This document shows positions 1-7,536 of a DNA stretch of 8,689 nt, in pieces. The stretch comes from Sedimentisphaerales bacterium (lineage in GTDB: Bacteria; Planctomycetota; Phycisphaerae; Sedimentisphaerales; Anaerobacaceae). The position numbers were made by a program, and so were the translations under genes. Each line of letters begins with the position of its first letter. Position 1 is the stretch's first letter. The DNA lies in NCBI GenBank assembly GCA_030630905.1, contig DAOVMB010000072.1, positions 1-8,689 of the forward strand, written 5' to 3'. The notes under the pieces are model-generated. The model saw only the letters and a list, made by a program, of their open reading frames with translations. It searched no databases and had not been told where the DNA came from.

Positions 1-1574
1 ATGCTGGCGACGGGGCCATCGATTCCACAGGGTGCCCCGGGATAAAACAGAAATCCGCCACCGTTGTAATGCCTGGGATGTGCGAAGGCCGGATTCGACC
101 ACGGCTCGATAACTACGGTGACGGTACTCCAATATAGCAGACCAGTGATGTTATACTGGTAGTTGATCCAGGTCGGCACTCGATACACGGTTAGCGGACG
201 GTCAATATGCCAGTACGGCGGGTCGAGATTCTTGACGTTTTCGTACTGCGGATGATATCGAGGTGCACGCTGCACCAGGGCTGTATAGGACCAGACCTCA
301 TCGCCGTGGGCAATTCTGTCGCTAATGCTCTCGCTATCGATGAAGGACCACAAAGGGCACCATATATCCACTGCCGGATCGATGTCCGGCCATGAAGGGT
401 CCTGCAGGTACGTCTGTTCCACGACCAAACACTTTAGCTGCGGCACGGCCTCGTGAACAAGCCGGCCAAGCACGAGTACCTGTTCGTAATTTCCGCGAAG
501 ATTTGGCTCGTCCAGCATATACACATAAGCCCGCTTTTCCCAGCCGTTATCTTTCAGGTATTGGTAGAAGTCTTTGTAGTATCGCTGCGCCTTTTCTTTG
601 TTCGCGGGTGATATAGTTTTGTAATCCGGCCTCAGGGTCGAGCTTGGCAGTCGGGCGAAACGTGCTCTTGGTATTTCAAAATCGGTCACGTGGAACCTGG
701 TGATAAATTCCTTTAAAGCTTCGTGTCTTTTCAGAACGATATTCAGAGAACCGTTATTATTGACTTCCGGCAGGAGATAATCCGGAATCGGCGGATTAAT
801 ACGATGCTCGGCCATCGCCCGGCAATATCGCATTTCGATTTGTTCGAATCTCTCTGAACCTCGCTTGACATTGAAAGACCTCGCAACGTTTCTGAAACTG
901 CCAAAATGGTTTTTGTGGGTGGGGCCGTCGGGAAGTGTAAAGTCCCACACGGAGACAGTGACGCTGATCTGTTCTGAGATTCCCCCTTTCGCGCGGACAC
1001 TGAGTCGGCCGGCGTATGTGCCTGCAGGAACATCCTTCGGGACATGCACATCGACCCATATCGCCTGATTCTGACCTTTGAAGACATCGAACGGCACGGC
1101 GTACATGTCGTGCCCGCTTGTTGTAACCGGCTCCCCCCATCTCTTGCGGGTTCTGGCCAGGGGTTTAATGGGCTCACCAGTTATGGGATTGACGAACGGA
1201 ACCAGAGGGTCCGGATAGAGCCCCGGAGGCAGTTCGGCCCTGGGCGTGGACATTCTGACTCGGATGTATTCTTCTCTGTAGAGCCTAATATTGGTTTTTG
1301 CTATTTTCGAGCCGGCTGGCCCAACAAGATCGGAGATTTCAACCTTTACCACGCTGACGTTTTCTCTCGGTGCAGCAACCACGACTTGAAACGATTCGAC
1401 TTCATTTCTCGCCGCTTTGATCTCAACAGTGGTGGCTCCGTAGGTTTCCTGGTTTTGGCTTATACGCTCCATGCTGTTTAAGGCTGTCAGCTCAATCTTA
1501 TCTGCCGCCGAAGAATATGCAGGCAAGCCAAGAATCGAAAAAGCAAAGATTACGACAAAAGTTCCATTTTTCAT
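1..1574 (-). CDS. Secreted DUF4091 (glycoside-hydrolase-like) protein, 3' end outside window
   Basis: The minus-strand frame is open from ATG at 1574 to the left edge (524 codons seen, no stop), so the C-terminus is missing. Residues 1-24 form a signal peptide (MKNGTFVVIFAFSILGLPAYSSA). Next comes a beta-sandwich of the kind preceding DUF4091: AARNEVESFQVVV at 54-66 and WVDVHVPKDVPAGTY at 173-187. The barrel part carries YMLDEP at 352-357, where DUF4091 proteins have a conserved DEP, then VWSYT near 427-431, GLLYWS at 478-483 and GFLFYPG..GIDGPVAS at 507-524. This motif order identifies DUF4091. The family is found among secreted polysaccharide-degrading gene sets; its activity is not firmly established. 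The ribosome binding site AGAGGA lies 7 nt before the ATG. It is the third gene of a probable operon, starting 24 nt after the previous stop. The family is confident; the substrate is unknown. Confidence 0.93.
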   Translation of the reverse strand, partial: MKNGTFVVIFAFSILGLPAYSSAADKIELTALNSMERISQNQETYGATTVEIKAARNEVESFQVVVAAPRENVSVVKVEISDLVGPAGSKIAKTNIRLYREEYIRVRMSTPRAELPPGLYPDPLVPFVNPITGEPIKPLARTRKRWGEPVTTSGHDMYAVPFDVFKGQNQAIWVDVHVPKDVPAGTYAGRLSVRAKGGISEQISVTVSVWDFTLPDGPTHKNHFGSFRNVARSFNVKRGSERFEQIEMRYCRAMAEHRINPPIPDYLLPEVNNNGSLNIVLKRHEALKEFITRFHVTDFEIPRARFARLPSSTLRPDYKTISPANKEKAQRYYKDFYQYLKDNGWEKRAYVYMLDEPNLRGNYEQVLVLGRLVHEAVPQLKCLVVEQTYLQDPSWPDIDPAVDIWCPLWSFIDSESISDRIAHGDEVWSYTALVQRAPRYHPQYENVKNLDPPYWHIDRPLTVYRVPTWINYQYNITGLLYWSTVTVVIEPWSNPAFAHPRHYNGGGFLFYPGAPCGIDGPVAS

Positions 1575-1598
1575 TGTGCTGTCCTCTCAAAAAAAGAT

Positions 1599-3074
1599 TT
1601 ACCGAAGCGAGAAAATCCGGCACCGGCGAGGGGCAATTCCAACTTCGATTGTTTTGTCATCAATAGTGATTTCCACCGGCTCACCCGTTTTCTTAAAATC
1701 TGTTCGGCGTATCAAAACACGGTCTGCCAATTTCAAGCCGGAGACAACGGTTCCCGGCTGTTTGGGAACGGTAAAAGTAATCGGCCGTCCTTTGGACAGA
1801 AATTCCCCATATTGTTGGGCCTTTGAGTACACTTGATGGACAAGCCGGATTTCCTTTGCCGCTTCCTGCCTTGGGCACCAAAGAAAGAATGTGTCAGTTC
1901 CCCTCAACAACATATGCCATAGCAACTCCTGGTATTTGGCTTCGCTGAATTGCCTGGCGGTGCCGGGATTGTTGCCGGACTCAATGGTATGCCAATGCAC
2001 AAAGCTAACAATAGGTATCTCATCCGGGGTGTGCTGCCCTGCATTGCCGGCCACCAGCAGCATATTATAGAACCACCGATAATCCGTATCCGCATAGTCA
2101 TACCAATCGAAAATTCTGCGCCACGTGTACACGACAGGCATGGAGAAGGTGTAACCGGTTTCGTGAAACTCGTGATACCACTTTCTGTACTTGGCCCGCT
2201 CGTCCGCTCGATATGGTTGACCATCAACATAATGTTCGTAATAGTCATACCAATAGCGGTATCCGTTATGGGGATAGACTCCGTAGTTTCCCACAAGTAC
2301 TCCGGGAAAATTTTTCTTTACGGGTTCTGCATAGACCTCGCGCTGCAATTCACTCCTGAGTTTTCGAAGCACCTTCTGAAAATACCCAAAATCGTCAAGA
2401 TTCTTAATATTATCACGACAACGCAGGCATCTTTTGGAGGTAGCATGGGCCTCGTTGAATTCAATAGGCCCGTCAATTTCCCAGTCAGCAAAAATGAAAT
2501 CAACGTTCAAACCCTCCTTCTTGAACGCTTTGATAAAATAATCAACCTGCTCTTTTATCTGTGAACGCCGGAAATCAAGTGCAAACGGACAACCCATTTT
2601 CTTCTTTCCGAATGATGTGTCCCAAAAAGGCCTGCCCTCATCGTCTATGTGGGCCGTGCGTTCATCGCCGTTGAAGAATGAATAAAGACACCCTGTGGCA
2701 TTGATATTCACTCGTAAGCCAAGCTTCTTCTGAGCTTTGGCGATTGTCATAGAATCAGTCAAACTGCTCTGGCGATCCTTTGGATTCCAGGAAGTAATAA
2801 GCCCAACACCTCGCTCATTGAGTGTTTTGACAAGTTCCTCGGCAGCTTCCTCATCGATTGAGCCCGGATCCATAGCCTGCCAAAGATATAGTGGCAAACG
2901 CTTACCCCTGTCATATTCTAAGGGCTGAGTTGTATCAAGTACTACCTGTATGTGGGAGGGCCATTTAATTGCTTTATTCTCTGCCTTGCCGAGATTAGTA
3001 AAAGTTCCAAGTAAGTTGATTGCCATCCAGGTTACAAATAATTTGTTTGTATTTATTTTATGTATCATACACAT
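1599..3074 (-). CDS. Secreted TIM-barrel glycosidase-like protein with hyaluronidase-type D-W-E motif
   Basis: A 491-aa protein. The frame opens at 3197, but a start there would overlap the upstream gene by about 100 nt. ATG at 3074 has AAGGGA 7 nt upstream, with a second ATG at 3068. The N-terminus (MCMIHKINTNKLFVTWMAIN...) is a signal peptide ending near residue 30. An early strand LYLWQAMDP (62-70) is followed by repeated strand-helix units. FIFADWEIDGP (193-203) has a strand-end D-W-E at 197-199, as in GH56 hyaluronidases, where the Glu is the proton donor and the Asp positions the N-acetyl group. VGNYGVYPHNGYRYWYDYY (261-279), MPVVYTW (312-318) and TDTFFLW (393-399) look like later barrel strands. 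The last 70 residues resemble a small beta domain. No family is recognised with certainty; the GH56 resemblance is inference from one motif and its setting. It is the middle gene of the leftward operon. Confidence 0.88.
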   Translation of the reverse strand: MCMIHKINTNKLFVTWMAINLLGTFTNLGKAENKAIKWPSHIQVVLDTTQPLEYDRGKRLPLYLWQAMDPGSIDEEAAEELVKTLNERGVGLITSWNPKDRQSSLTDSMTIAKAQKKLGLRVNINATGCLYSFFNGDERTAHIDDEGRPFWDTSFGKKKMGCPFALDFRRSQIKEQVDYFIKAFKKEGLNVDFIFADWEIDGPIEFNEAHATSKRCLRCRDNIKNLDDFGYFQKVLRKLRSELQREVYAEPVKKNFPGVLVGNYGVYPHNGYRYWYDYYEHYVDGQPYRADERAKYRKWYHEFHETGYTFSMPVVYTWRRIFDWYDYADTDYRWFYNMLLVAGNAGQHTPDEIPIVSFVHWHTIESGNNPGTARQFSEAKYQELLWHMLLRGTDTFFLWCPRQEAAKEIRLVHQVYSKAQQYGEFLSKGRPITFTVPKQPGTVVSGLKLADRVLIRRTDFKKTGEPVEITIDDKTIEVGIAPRRCRIFSLR

Positions 3075-3096
3075 ACCCAAGTCCCTTAAGATTCGA

Positions 3097-4605
3097 TTAG
3101 TATAGAACTTCGAAACGTCGGTTAGTGGCATAAACGTGAATCCCAAAACCGCGAATTCCGTCATGAATGGCCTTATTTTCAACGATGTGAGTCTCATCTG
3201 AATAAAGCCGATATAAGGCCTTACCCTCTATTTCTTTCGGAAGCTTGTTGATGGTAAAGGCTATACTCTGGGCGTGTTCGTTGACAGCGATTAGAATCCA
3301 GTCTTTGCCGGTTTTGCGAAGCATCAATCGTGGCCCTTGCCCATCAATTGAGCCAAAAGTCTCGTCCGCGACAGCAATCGGTTCATTCCTGGGATGTTTC
3401 CCGATGATACCCGGCTCCAGGGCACGGATTTCTCTGGCAACTTTCATCAAGTCACGCCATAAGAAAGCATCTTTTTCAATTGAATGAGTCCCCCAGTACA
3501 GGATTGCGTTAGCTCCATGAACAATCGCATCGTAGGCCATGAAACGAGTTTCGGAGAAATTCGGGCGTCGGCCTTTTCGAGGATTAGAATCAGTTGTTCC
3601 TTTTTCACCCAAGTCACGCCAGCCAAAGCCTTGCAGTACCATCCAGATCGATTTTCGCGGTGCTGCCTCACGCATCCGATCAGTGTAAGCTCCTACCGAG
3701 CTAAGATTTGTATCTTTTAGATCACTGTGACCAGTAGGTGGATTGGAAGGTGCTGGATAAATATCACAACCAACAGCATCAATAGCTTGATTGTATTTGT
3801 GCAATCTACCGACCGAGTTTCGTGGGGCATGATTCTGCCAGATAATATGTTTGGAATCGAGCTGCTTGGCGACTTGACAGCCTCGTGTAATCTCATCAGT
3901 TAGTTCATCCGCCTGGTCCGGGCATTGCGACATCTTCCAATTTGGATGAGGATTCTTTACTCCCAGTTCTTCCCACAAAGTGTCATAAATTTCCTCTGAC
4001 TGTTTCCACAACCCACGCTCGTTATAATCGTTGGCTTTTCGCAGCAGCGATAGCCATTTGGAGGTATTAGCATCTGTAATCTGATTCTTCGCTTGTTCAA
4101 TACATTTCCGTAATTCTCGTTGTTGACCGCCAAATATCCAGGGATGACGAGACCACCAGATATTCCAAAGTGCCTCGTCGGGCAATTCCCAAACCAACAG
4201 TGATGGGTGATCTTTGAACTTATTTATGATTTGCGCCAGTCTCTGTTCATTATTAAGGTCATTTTCTTTCAGCTTAACTGTGGAACCCAGACAAATCCAC
4301 GCATAAAGTTTGTGCTGGTGTACCCGATCCAATGCATTGATATCCTGTGGAACTCGGACCAGATTGAAACCGCTTTGAGCTATTTCTCTGAGTCTTTCGT
4401 CGTCTGTCGGTAGTTCGTACAAGCCGATTATCAATCGGGCAGTTCCATCGATTTTCAAAAAGCCATCTTGACTAAAATGATTATCATCTGCTGGTTTGCT
4501 GCGGTTGGCGGAAATTCCCTGGGCCTGTACGTTTTGCAGAAATAAACCGACAAGAGATAATAATAAGGGATAGAACAAAATCTTAATGAGTTTAGCGTTA
4601 AACAT
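3097..4605 (-). CDS. Secreted GH-A-like TIM-barrel protein (uncharacterised glycosidase-like)
   Basis: A 502-aa protein. ATG at 4605 is preferred over the in-frame ATG at 4650 because AAAGGA lies 7 nt upstream and the protein then starts with a clean signal peptide (MFNAKLIKILFYPLLLSLVG..., cleaved near QAQ at 27-29). A short N-terminal strand region leads into a barrel. ERLREIAQSGFNLVRVP (70-86) is a first strand-helix unit. HPSLLVWELPDE (133-144) is a strand-4-like segment where GH-A enzymes carry the acid/base Glu. AVGCDIYP (277-284), SIWMVLQGFGW (319-329) and ANAILYWGTH (365-374) are later strands. A beta-sandwich tail follows from about 405. In SIWMVLQGFGW, Gln325 sits roughly where a nucleophile Glu might be expected, so activity is uncertain. 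It is the first gene of the leftward operon, with its stop 22 nt before the next start. The fold is likely; substrate and family are not known. Confidence 0.9.
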   Translation of the reverse strand: MFNAKLIKILFYPLLLSLVGLFLQNVQAQGISANRSKPADDNHFSQDGFLKIDGTARLIIGLYELPTDDERLREIAQSGFNLVRVPQDINALDRVHQHKLYAWICLGSTVKLKENDLNNEQRLAQIINKFKDHPSLLVWELPDEALWNIWWSRHPWIFGGQQRELRKCIEQAKNQITDANTSKWLSLLRKANDYNERGLWKQSEEIYDTLWEELGVKNPHPNWKMSQCPDQADELTDEITRGCQVAKQLDSKHIIWQNHAPRNSVGRLHKYNQAIDAVGCDIYPAPSNPPTGHSDLKDTNLSSVGAYTDRMREAAPRKSIWMVLQGFGWRDLGEKGTTDSNPRKGRRPNFSETRFMAYDAIVHGANAILYWGTHSIEKDAFLWRDLMKVAREIRALEPGIIGKHPRNEPIAVADETFGSIDGQGPRLMLRKTGKDWILIAVNEHAQSIAFTINKLPKEIEGKALYRLYSDETHIVENKAIHDGIRGFGIHVYATNRRFEVLY

Positions 4606-4665
4606 GATTAGATCCTTTATCAGCTTTATATACTTGTTTAATGAGTACAATTTACCAAAAAAGCG

Positions 4666-4694
4666 ATAGTAAGGTAAGAGAGATTATTTACTAT
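4666..4694. promoter_or_regulatory. Inverted repeat, possible operator at the leftward start site
   Basis: ATAGTAA at 4666-4672 and TTACTAT at 4688-4694 are perfect 7-bp inverted arms separated by 15 nt (centre to centre 22 bp, about two helical turns). The repeat touches the candidate leftward -10 and covers the expected start of transcription, a typical place for a repressor site. It could also form a weak hairpin in the leader, or be chance in AT-rich DNA. Confidence 0.3.
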
Positions 4695-4698
4695 TATA
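4693..4698 (-). promoter_or_regulatory. Candidate -10 element (TATAAT) for the leftward operon
   Basis: The minus strand reads a perfect TATAAT here, 87 nt before the ATG at 4605. No good -35 lies at 16-18 nt; TTGATA is present but only 11 nt upstream. Use by a sigma70 factor might therefore need an activator. The call rests on the -10 alone. Confidence 0.3.
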
Positions 4699-4800
4699 GA
4701 CACATAGGATATCAAGGCTTAAATCTAAAATTTGTTATTGCATCATGATCACACACTTTCGTAACAAAGACGTCCAAGTGGCTGAGCATTTACCGTTTTC

Positions 4801-4828
4801 TTGCCATTTATATCTAATCCGGTATACT
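4801..4828 (+). promoter_or_regulatory. Sigma70-like promoter for the rightward gene
   Basis: TTGCCA at 4801-4806 matches the -35 consensus at five of six bases. TATACT at 4823-4828 matches the -10 consensus at five of six, and the spacer is 16 nt. Transcription would begin near 4835, leaving a leader of about 130 nt before the ATG at 4963. The match is good, but AT-rich DNA yields chance hits and no start site is known. Confidence 0.45.
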
Positions 4829-4962
4829 CATGCGTAAGAGTCTGCTGTAATAAAAGTTGCTGTGCTTTTGATTGGGCTGCAATGTATTGTGACCAACTTG
4901 AGAGGCTTTAGTTATATAGTTACTGTTAGCGAAATATTGCTTCTAAAGTAGCGGAGTTGCCT

Positions 4963-7182
4963 ATGAAACCAGGGATCGTCCTTTTGCTGGCAATATTACT
5001 TCACCCAGTCGGTGTGAATCGCGGCGAAGCGAAAGAACCGAAACAAAAAGATTCGATTGAGGTGCATACGACCAGCAGCAATCAAGGTTCTATTGGAAAG
5101 CCGGGACTCGTGGCAACCTATCGCCATGAATCCGGCGGCGCAATTCCCGGTTCCGTTGTGATGACCCTTAGGCTGGCCCTCGGTTCGTTGGAAGAAAAGA
5201 ATGGCCGTCAATTCCAATGGCTTCATTTGCACGCAGCAAAAGCAAATGGGGAACCGTTTAGTGTTTGGATTCTTACCAAAGGGTATCCCCCTGCCAGTGT
5301 TACGGCTGCCCGTGAAACGACGGCACGATATATACTGAAGGAGGGAAATACTCAGGCCCTGGAGTTCCGTCACCAATTCTCAGGCGAAGCAGTTCTCCCC
5401 TCACTTGGTGCTTGGAGCCATCTTTTTCCACGTGCCGCAGATAGTGTTTCCTCAAAGGGTCTCTTTGCCGAGAAAATGCGTTACCTGGGAAACGTCTATT
5501 TGCTCGAAAGACTTGAGGACTCAAAATATGTTTCTCCGCCAGCTAATATCAGAATTCTCGAACTTCTTCCGGATGTGCTAATTGGTGTTCCTCATAATAC
5601 GAGACAGAAAGATGAAACCCGGCGTTACGACGACTCCAACTACGAGTTGATTCGGCTCACGAAAAACGATTATGATGAAATGATCGAAGCAGGAATGAAT
5701 TGTCTCCGAGTCGATAAAGAGCAAGCGGACTGGATCAGCCGCCGTGATGTGTTCTATTGGGGGATCGGTGGAGAGCAGGTCAACTATCCGGAATGCCTTT
5801 ATCGAAGTAACTACCTTGGTCCCCTTCTGTTTCTCGATGAACCGGCGGTTTGTACCAGGGATCACGTTATTCGGCCCCGTTTAAGGAAGGATCAAGAGTT
5901 TCGAGAGGCCATTACACCTCAGATTGCCTTAGAGGAATTTCAGAAATATTTTCACAAAGCAAAGTATCAAGGTAATCCAACTGCTTTACTTCGTGGTTTG
6001 TCGGCACGGCCTGATGTGGATCTGGGCGACATGGAATTTCTTCAGCAGAACCTTTATACATGGGAGACTATGATAAGTTCAGCGCTTCATCAGCTTGGCG
6101 AAGGAAATAGCGCGCCCCCTTCTGCGATGGTTTTTGAACCACCAGGGCGCATAGGGACGCTTAGAACCCTTCCGGAAATAAATATGGCTTACCTTTGTCA
6201 GATCCCTGTTGAAAATCCCAAAAACCTGATTGGAATTATTTATGGATTTCTGCGCGGCGCAGCAAGACTCACGAACAAGGGATGGGGAACAAGTATCTAT
6301 GGTCAAGTCGATCGTGCGGATAGCTTTTGGTTTCTAACGCATGCTTATGATCTCGGAGCGCAGCTATTCTTCTTTTGGGATACGCACCGACTTGCCTGCG
6401 TTCCCTATAGTGAGTGTCTGGCCCTGGCGAGGAATCTGCGGGCGCACGCCGATGCCCATCCTTATAGAAACCTGCAAAGATTGAAGCAGGCAGCGGAAGT
6501 CGCAATTCTTTTACCTCCCGGCTACAACCTCGGCCACGTTTATCTGGGCAAAGGCAATTTATGGGGTCTCGGAGAACTCAACCTGGAGCGCGTGAACCGA
6601 GAAGGCGTCAAGTACCGCACGTTAATGGGTAACTTCTTCACGGAAATTGAGCGGTGTATCCGGATGGGCATTGCTTATGATCTTCTCTGGGATATCGAAG
6701 GGCATCGGCTTACGGGATACCGGCAGGTCGTCCGCGTGAGGGAAGACGGAAAGGTCGAGGTGATTGTTGATGGGAAAAACACTCTGCACGATGGCCCAAG
6801 AATCCCGGACCGGCCGGAAGGTGATCCGCCCCGGCTCGCCATCGAACTGACAACTGAGAACGACAAAGCACCTCTATTGGTCACCGCCCGTGCCTTTCTG
6901 AGCGAAGGTTCTTCGCCCGTCTATTATACGTTGGGGGCCGACTCAAAAGGTATTTACAGGAATGTGAAAGTGTTTTGGGAGTTGTATGGCCCCGGAGAGG
7001 AGGATTATCGCTTTCTTCTCAGTGAGGATCGAGAGCCTCGTATTCTTGATGAAGGCGCCCGGATAAAAGTGGAAATGCTATTCACAATCAGACAACCGGG
7101 AAGATACCGTCTCCGAGCCGCCACAGTGGATTTAGCCGGACGAACTACGGTTGTCTGGAAAAGCATCACTATCGAAGACTGA
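4963..7182 (+). CDS. Large secreted GH42-like glycosidase-like protein
   Basis: A 739-aa protein. ATG at 4963 is chosen because GGAG sits 6 nt upstream; an in-frame TTG at 4957 directly abuts that site and is unlikely. Residues 1-24 are a signal peptide (MKPGIVLLLAILLHPVG...). Residues about 40-205 look like a beta-rich N-terminal domain. A barrel seems to begin at DYDEMIEAGMNCLRV (236-250) and includes GPLLFLDEP (286-294), whose Glu293 could be an acid/base residue, then SAMVFEPPG (387-395). WGTSIYGQVDRADSFW (441-456) and GAQLFFFWDTH (465-475) follow. From about 510, AAEVAILLPPGYNLG begins an alpha/beta segment recalling the trimerisation domain of GH42 beta-galactosidases. Two beta-sandwich stretches end the protein, closing with AGRTTVVWKSITIE. 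GH42-like architecture is an inference; no family signature was recognised with certainty. It is divergent from the three-gene operon. Confidence 0.92.
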   Translation: MKPGIVLLLAILLHPVGVNRGEAKEPKQKDSIEVHTTSSNQGSIGKPGLVATYRHESGGAIPGSVVMTLRLALGSLEEKNGRQFQWLHLHAAKANGEPFSVWILTKGYPPASVTAARETTARYILKEGNTQALEFRHQFSGEAVLPSLGAWSHLFPRAADSVSSKGLFAEKMRYLGNVYLLERLEDSKYVSPPANIRILELLPDVLIGVPHNTRQKDETRRYDDSNYELIRLTKNDYDEMIEAGMNCLRVDKEQADWISRRDVFYWGIGGEQVNYPECLYRSNYLGPLLFLDEPAVCTRDHVIRPRLRKDQEFREAITPQIALEEFQKYFHKAKYQGNPTALLRGLSARPDVDLGDMEFLQQNLYTWETMISSALHQLGEGNSAPPSAMVFEPPGRIGTLRTLPEINMAYLCQIPVENPKNLIGIIYGFLRGAARLTNKGWGTSIYGQVDRADSFWFLTHAYDLGAQLFFFWDTHRLACVPYSECLALARNLRAHADAHPYRNLQRLKQAAEVAILLPPGYNLGHVYLGKGNLWGLGELNLERVNREGVKYRTLMGNFFTEIERCIRMGIAYDLLWDIEGHRLTGYRQVVRVREDGKVEVIVDGKNTLHDGPRIPDRPEGDPPRLAIELTTENDKAPLLVTARAFLSEGSSPVYYTLGADSKGIYRNVKVFWELYGPGEEDYRFLLSEDREPRILDEGARIKVEMLFTIRQPGRYRLRAATVDLAGRTTVVWKSITIED

Positions 7183-7194
7183 CAGGAGTAGACG

Positions 7195-7446
7195 ATGAAA
7201 AAGATGGTTTTGTCATTCTTAACGGCGGTACACTTGTTCTGGGAATAGATTCCCGCCAATGACGCATTAGGCGTTCGGTACATTTTCTTCAAAGAATGGT
7301 GGACCAATAGTAAGGTTAAAGCAGACGTGAACGGCCAATGCCGGATTCACGCCTTCTACGACAAGTACACCGTGACATATGGAACCCAAACCAAAGAAGT
7401 GCTGCTCAGCAAAGGAAAGGGGCAAGCGACCGTGAGCTTCGAATAA
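7195..7446 (+). pseudogene. Remnant of a GH10-like secreted protein, interrupted by TAG
   Basis: AGGAG lies 6 nt before ATG at 7195, 12 nt after the previous stop, so translation signals look intact. The frame reads MKKMVLSFLTAVHLFWE, a signal-peptide-like start, and then meets TAG at 7246-7248. The same frame continues for 65 codons to TAA at 7444-7446. The downstream part (ALGVRYIFFKEWWTNSKVKA then a strand-rich tail ending QATVSFE) resembles the C-terminal tail of planctomycete GH10 xylanase-like proteins, where an F-x-E-W-W-T segment precedes a small beta region. The barrel that should lie between the signal peptide and this tail is missing. Two lesions, a large internal deletion and a nonsense codon, suggest decay. 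Recoding of TAG or a sequence error are alternatives. The GH10 link is from memory of family tails and is moderately sure. Confidence 0.6.
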
Positions 7447-7536
7447 ATCCAGAGAATAAATCAACATATTTAAAATAGTGCGAAATATCGCCTTCGACAT
7501 GGCTGCATAATTATTATTAGCGAAAAGGAAAACAGC

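Larger units (their letters stand above)
4606..4962. other. Divergent intergenic control region
   Basis: This 357-nt gap separates two oppositely oriented genes for secreted glycosidase-like proteins and must carry the 5' leaders of both. It is AT-rich compared with the flanking genes. A sigma70-like rightward promoter, a leftward -10 element, a 7-bp inverted repeat and a small palindrome ATCATGAT (4742-4749) can be seen. No credible small gene, tRNA or riboswitch was recognised in it. Confidence 0.7.

Noticed and set aside
743..1177. Two minus-strand frames (743-1177 and 796-1140) overlapping the DUF4091 gene
   Set aside because: The DUF4091 frame runs unbroken through here with family motifs. 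The other frames give low-complexity Arg/Ser/Cys-rich translations typical of shadow frames.
1583..1610. Possible intrinsic terminator between the second and third leftward genes
   Set aside because: A run of seven U follows the stop codon in the transcript, but only a 3-bp CCG/CGG stem can be drawn before it, and the next gene starts 24 nt on.
1950..2564. A 204-codon plus-strand open frame
   Set aside because: It lies wholly inside the opposite-strand barrel gene, has no plausible ribosome binding site or recognisable motifs, and the minus-strand protein is coherent over its full length.
3075..3197. A longer start for the middle operon gene at 3197
   Set aside because: It would overlap the upstream coding region by about 100 nt and place the signal peptide about 40 residues inside the protein. 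ATG at 3074 has a well-placed AAGGGA.
4957..4962. TTG start for the large rightward gene
   Set aside because: The GCGGAG site directly abuts this TTG, leaving no spacing. ATG at 4963 has a 6-nt spacing.
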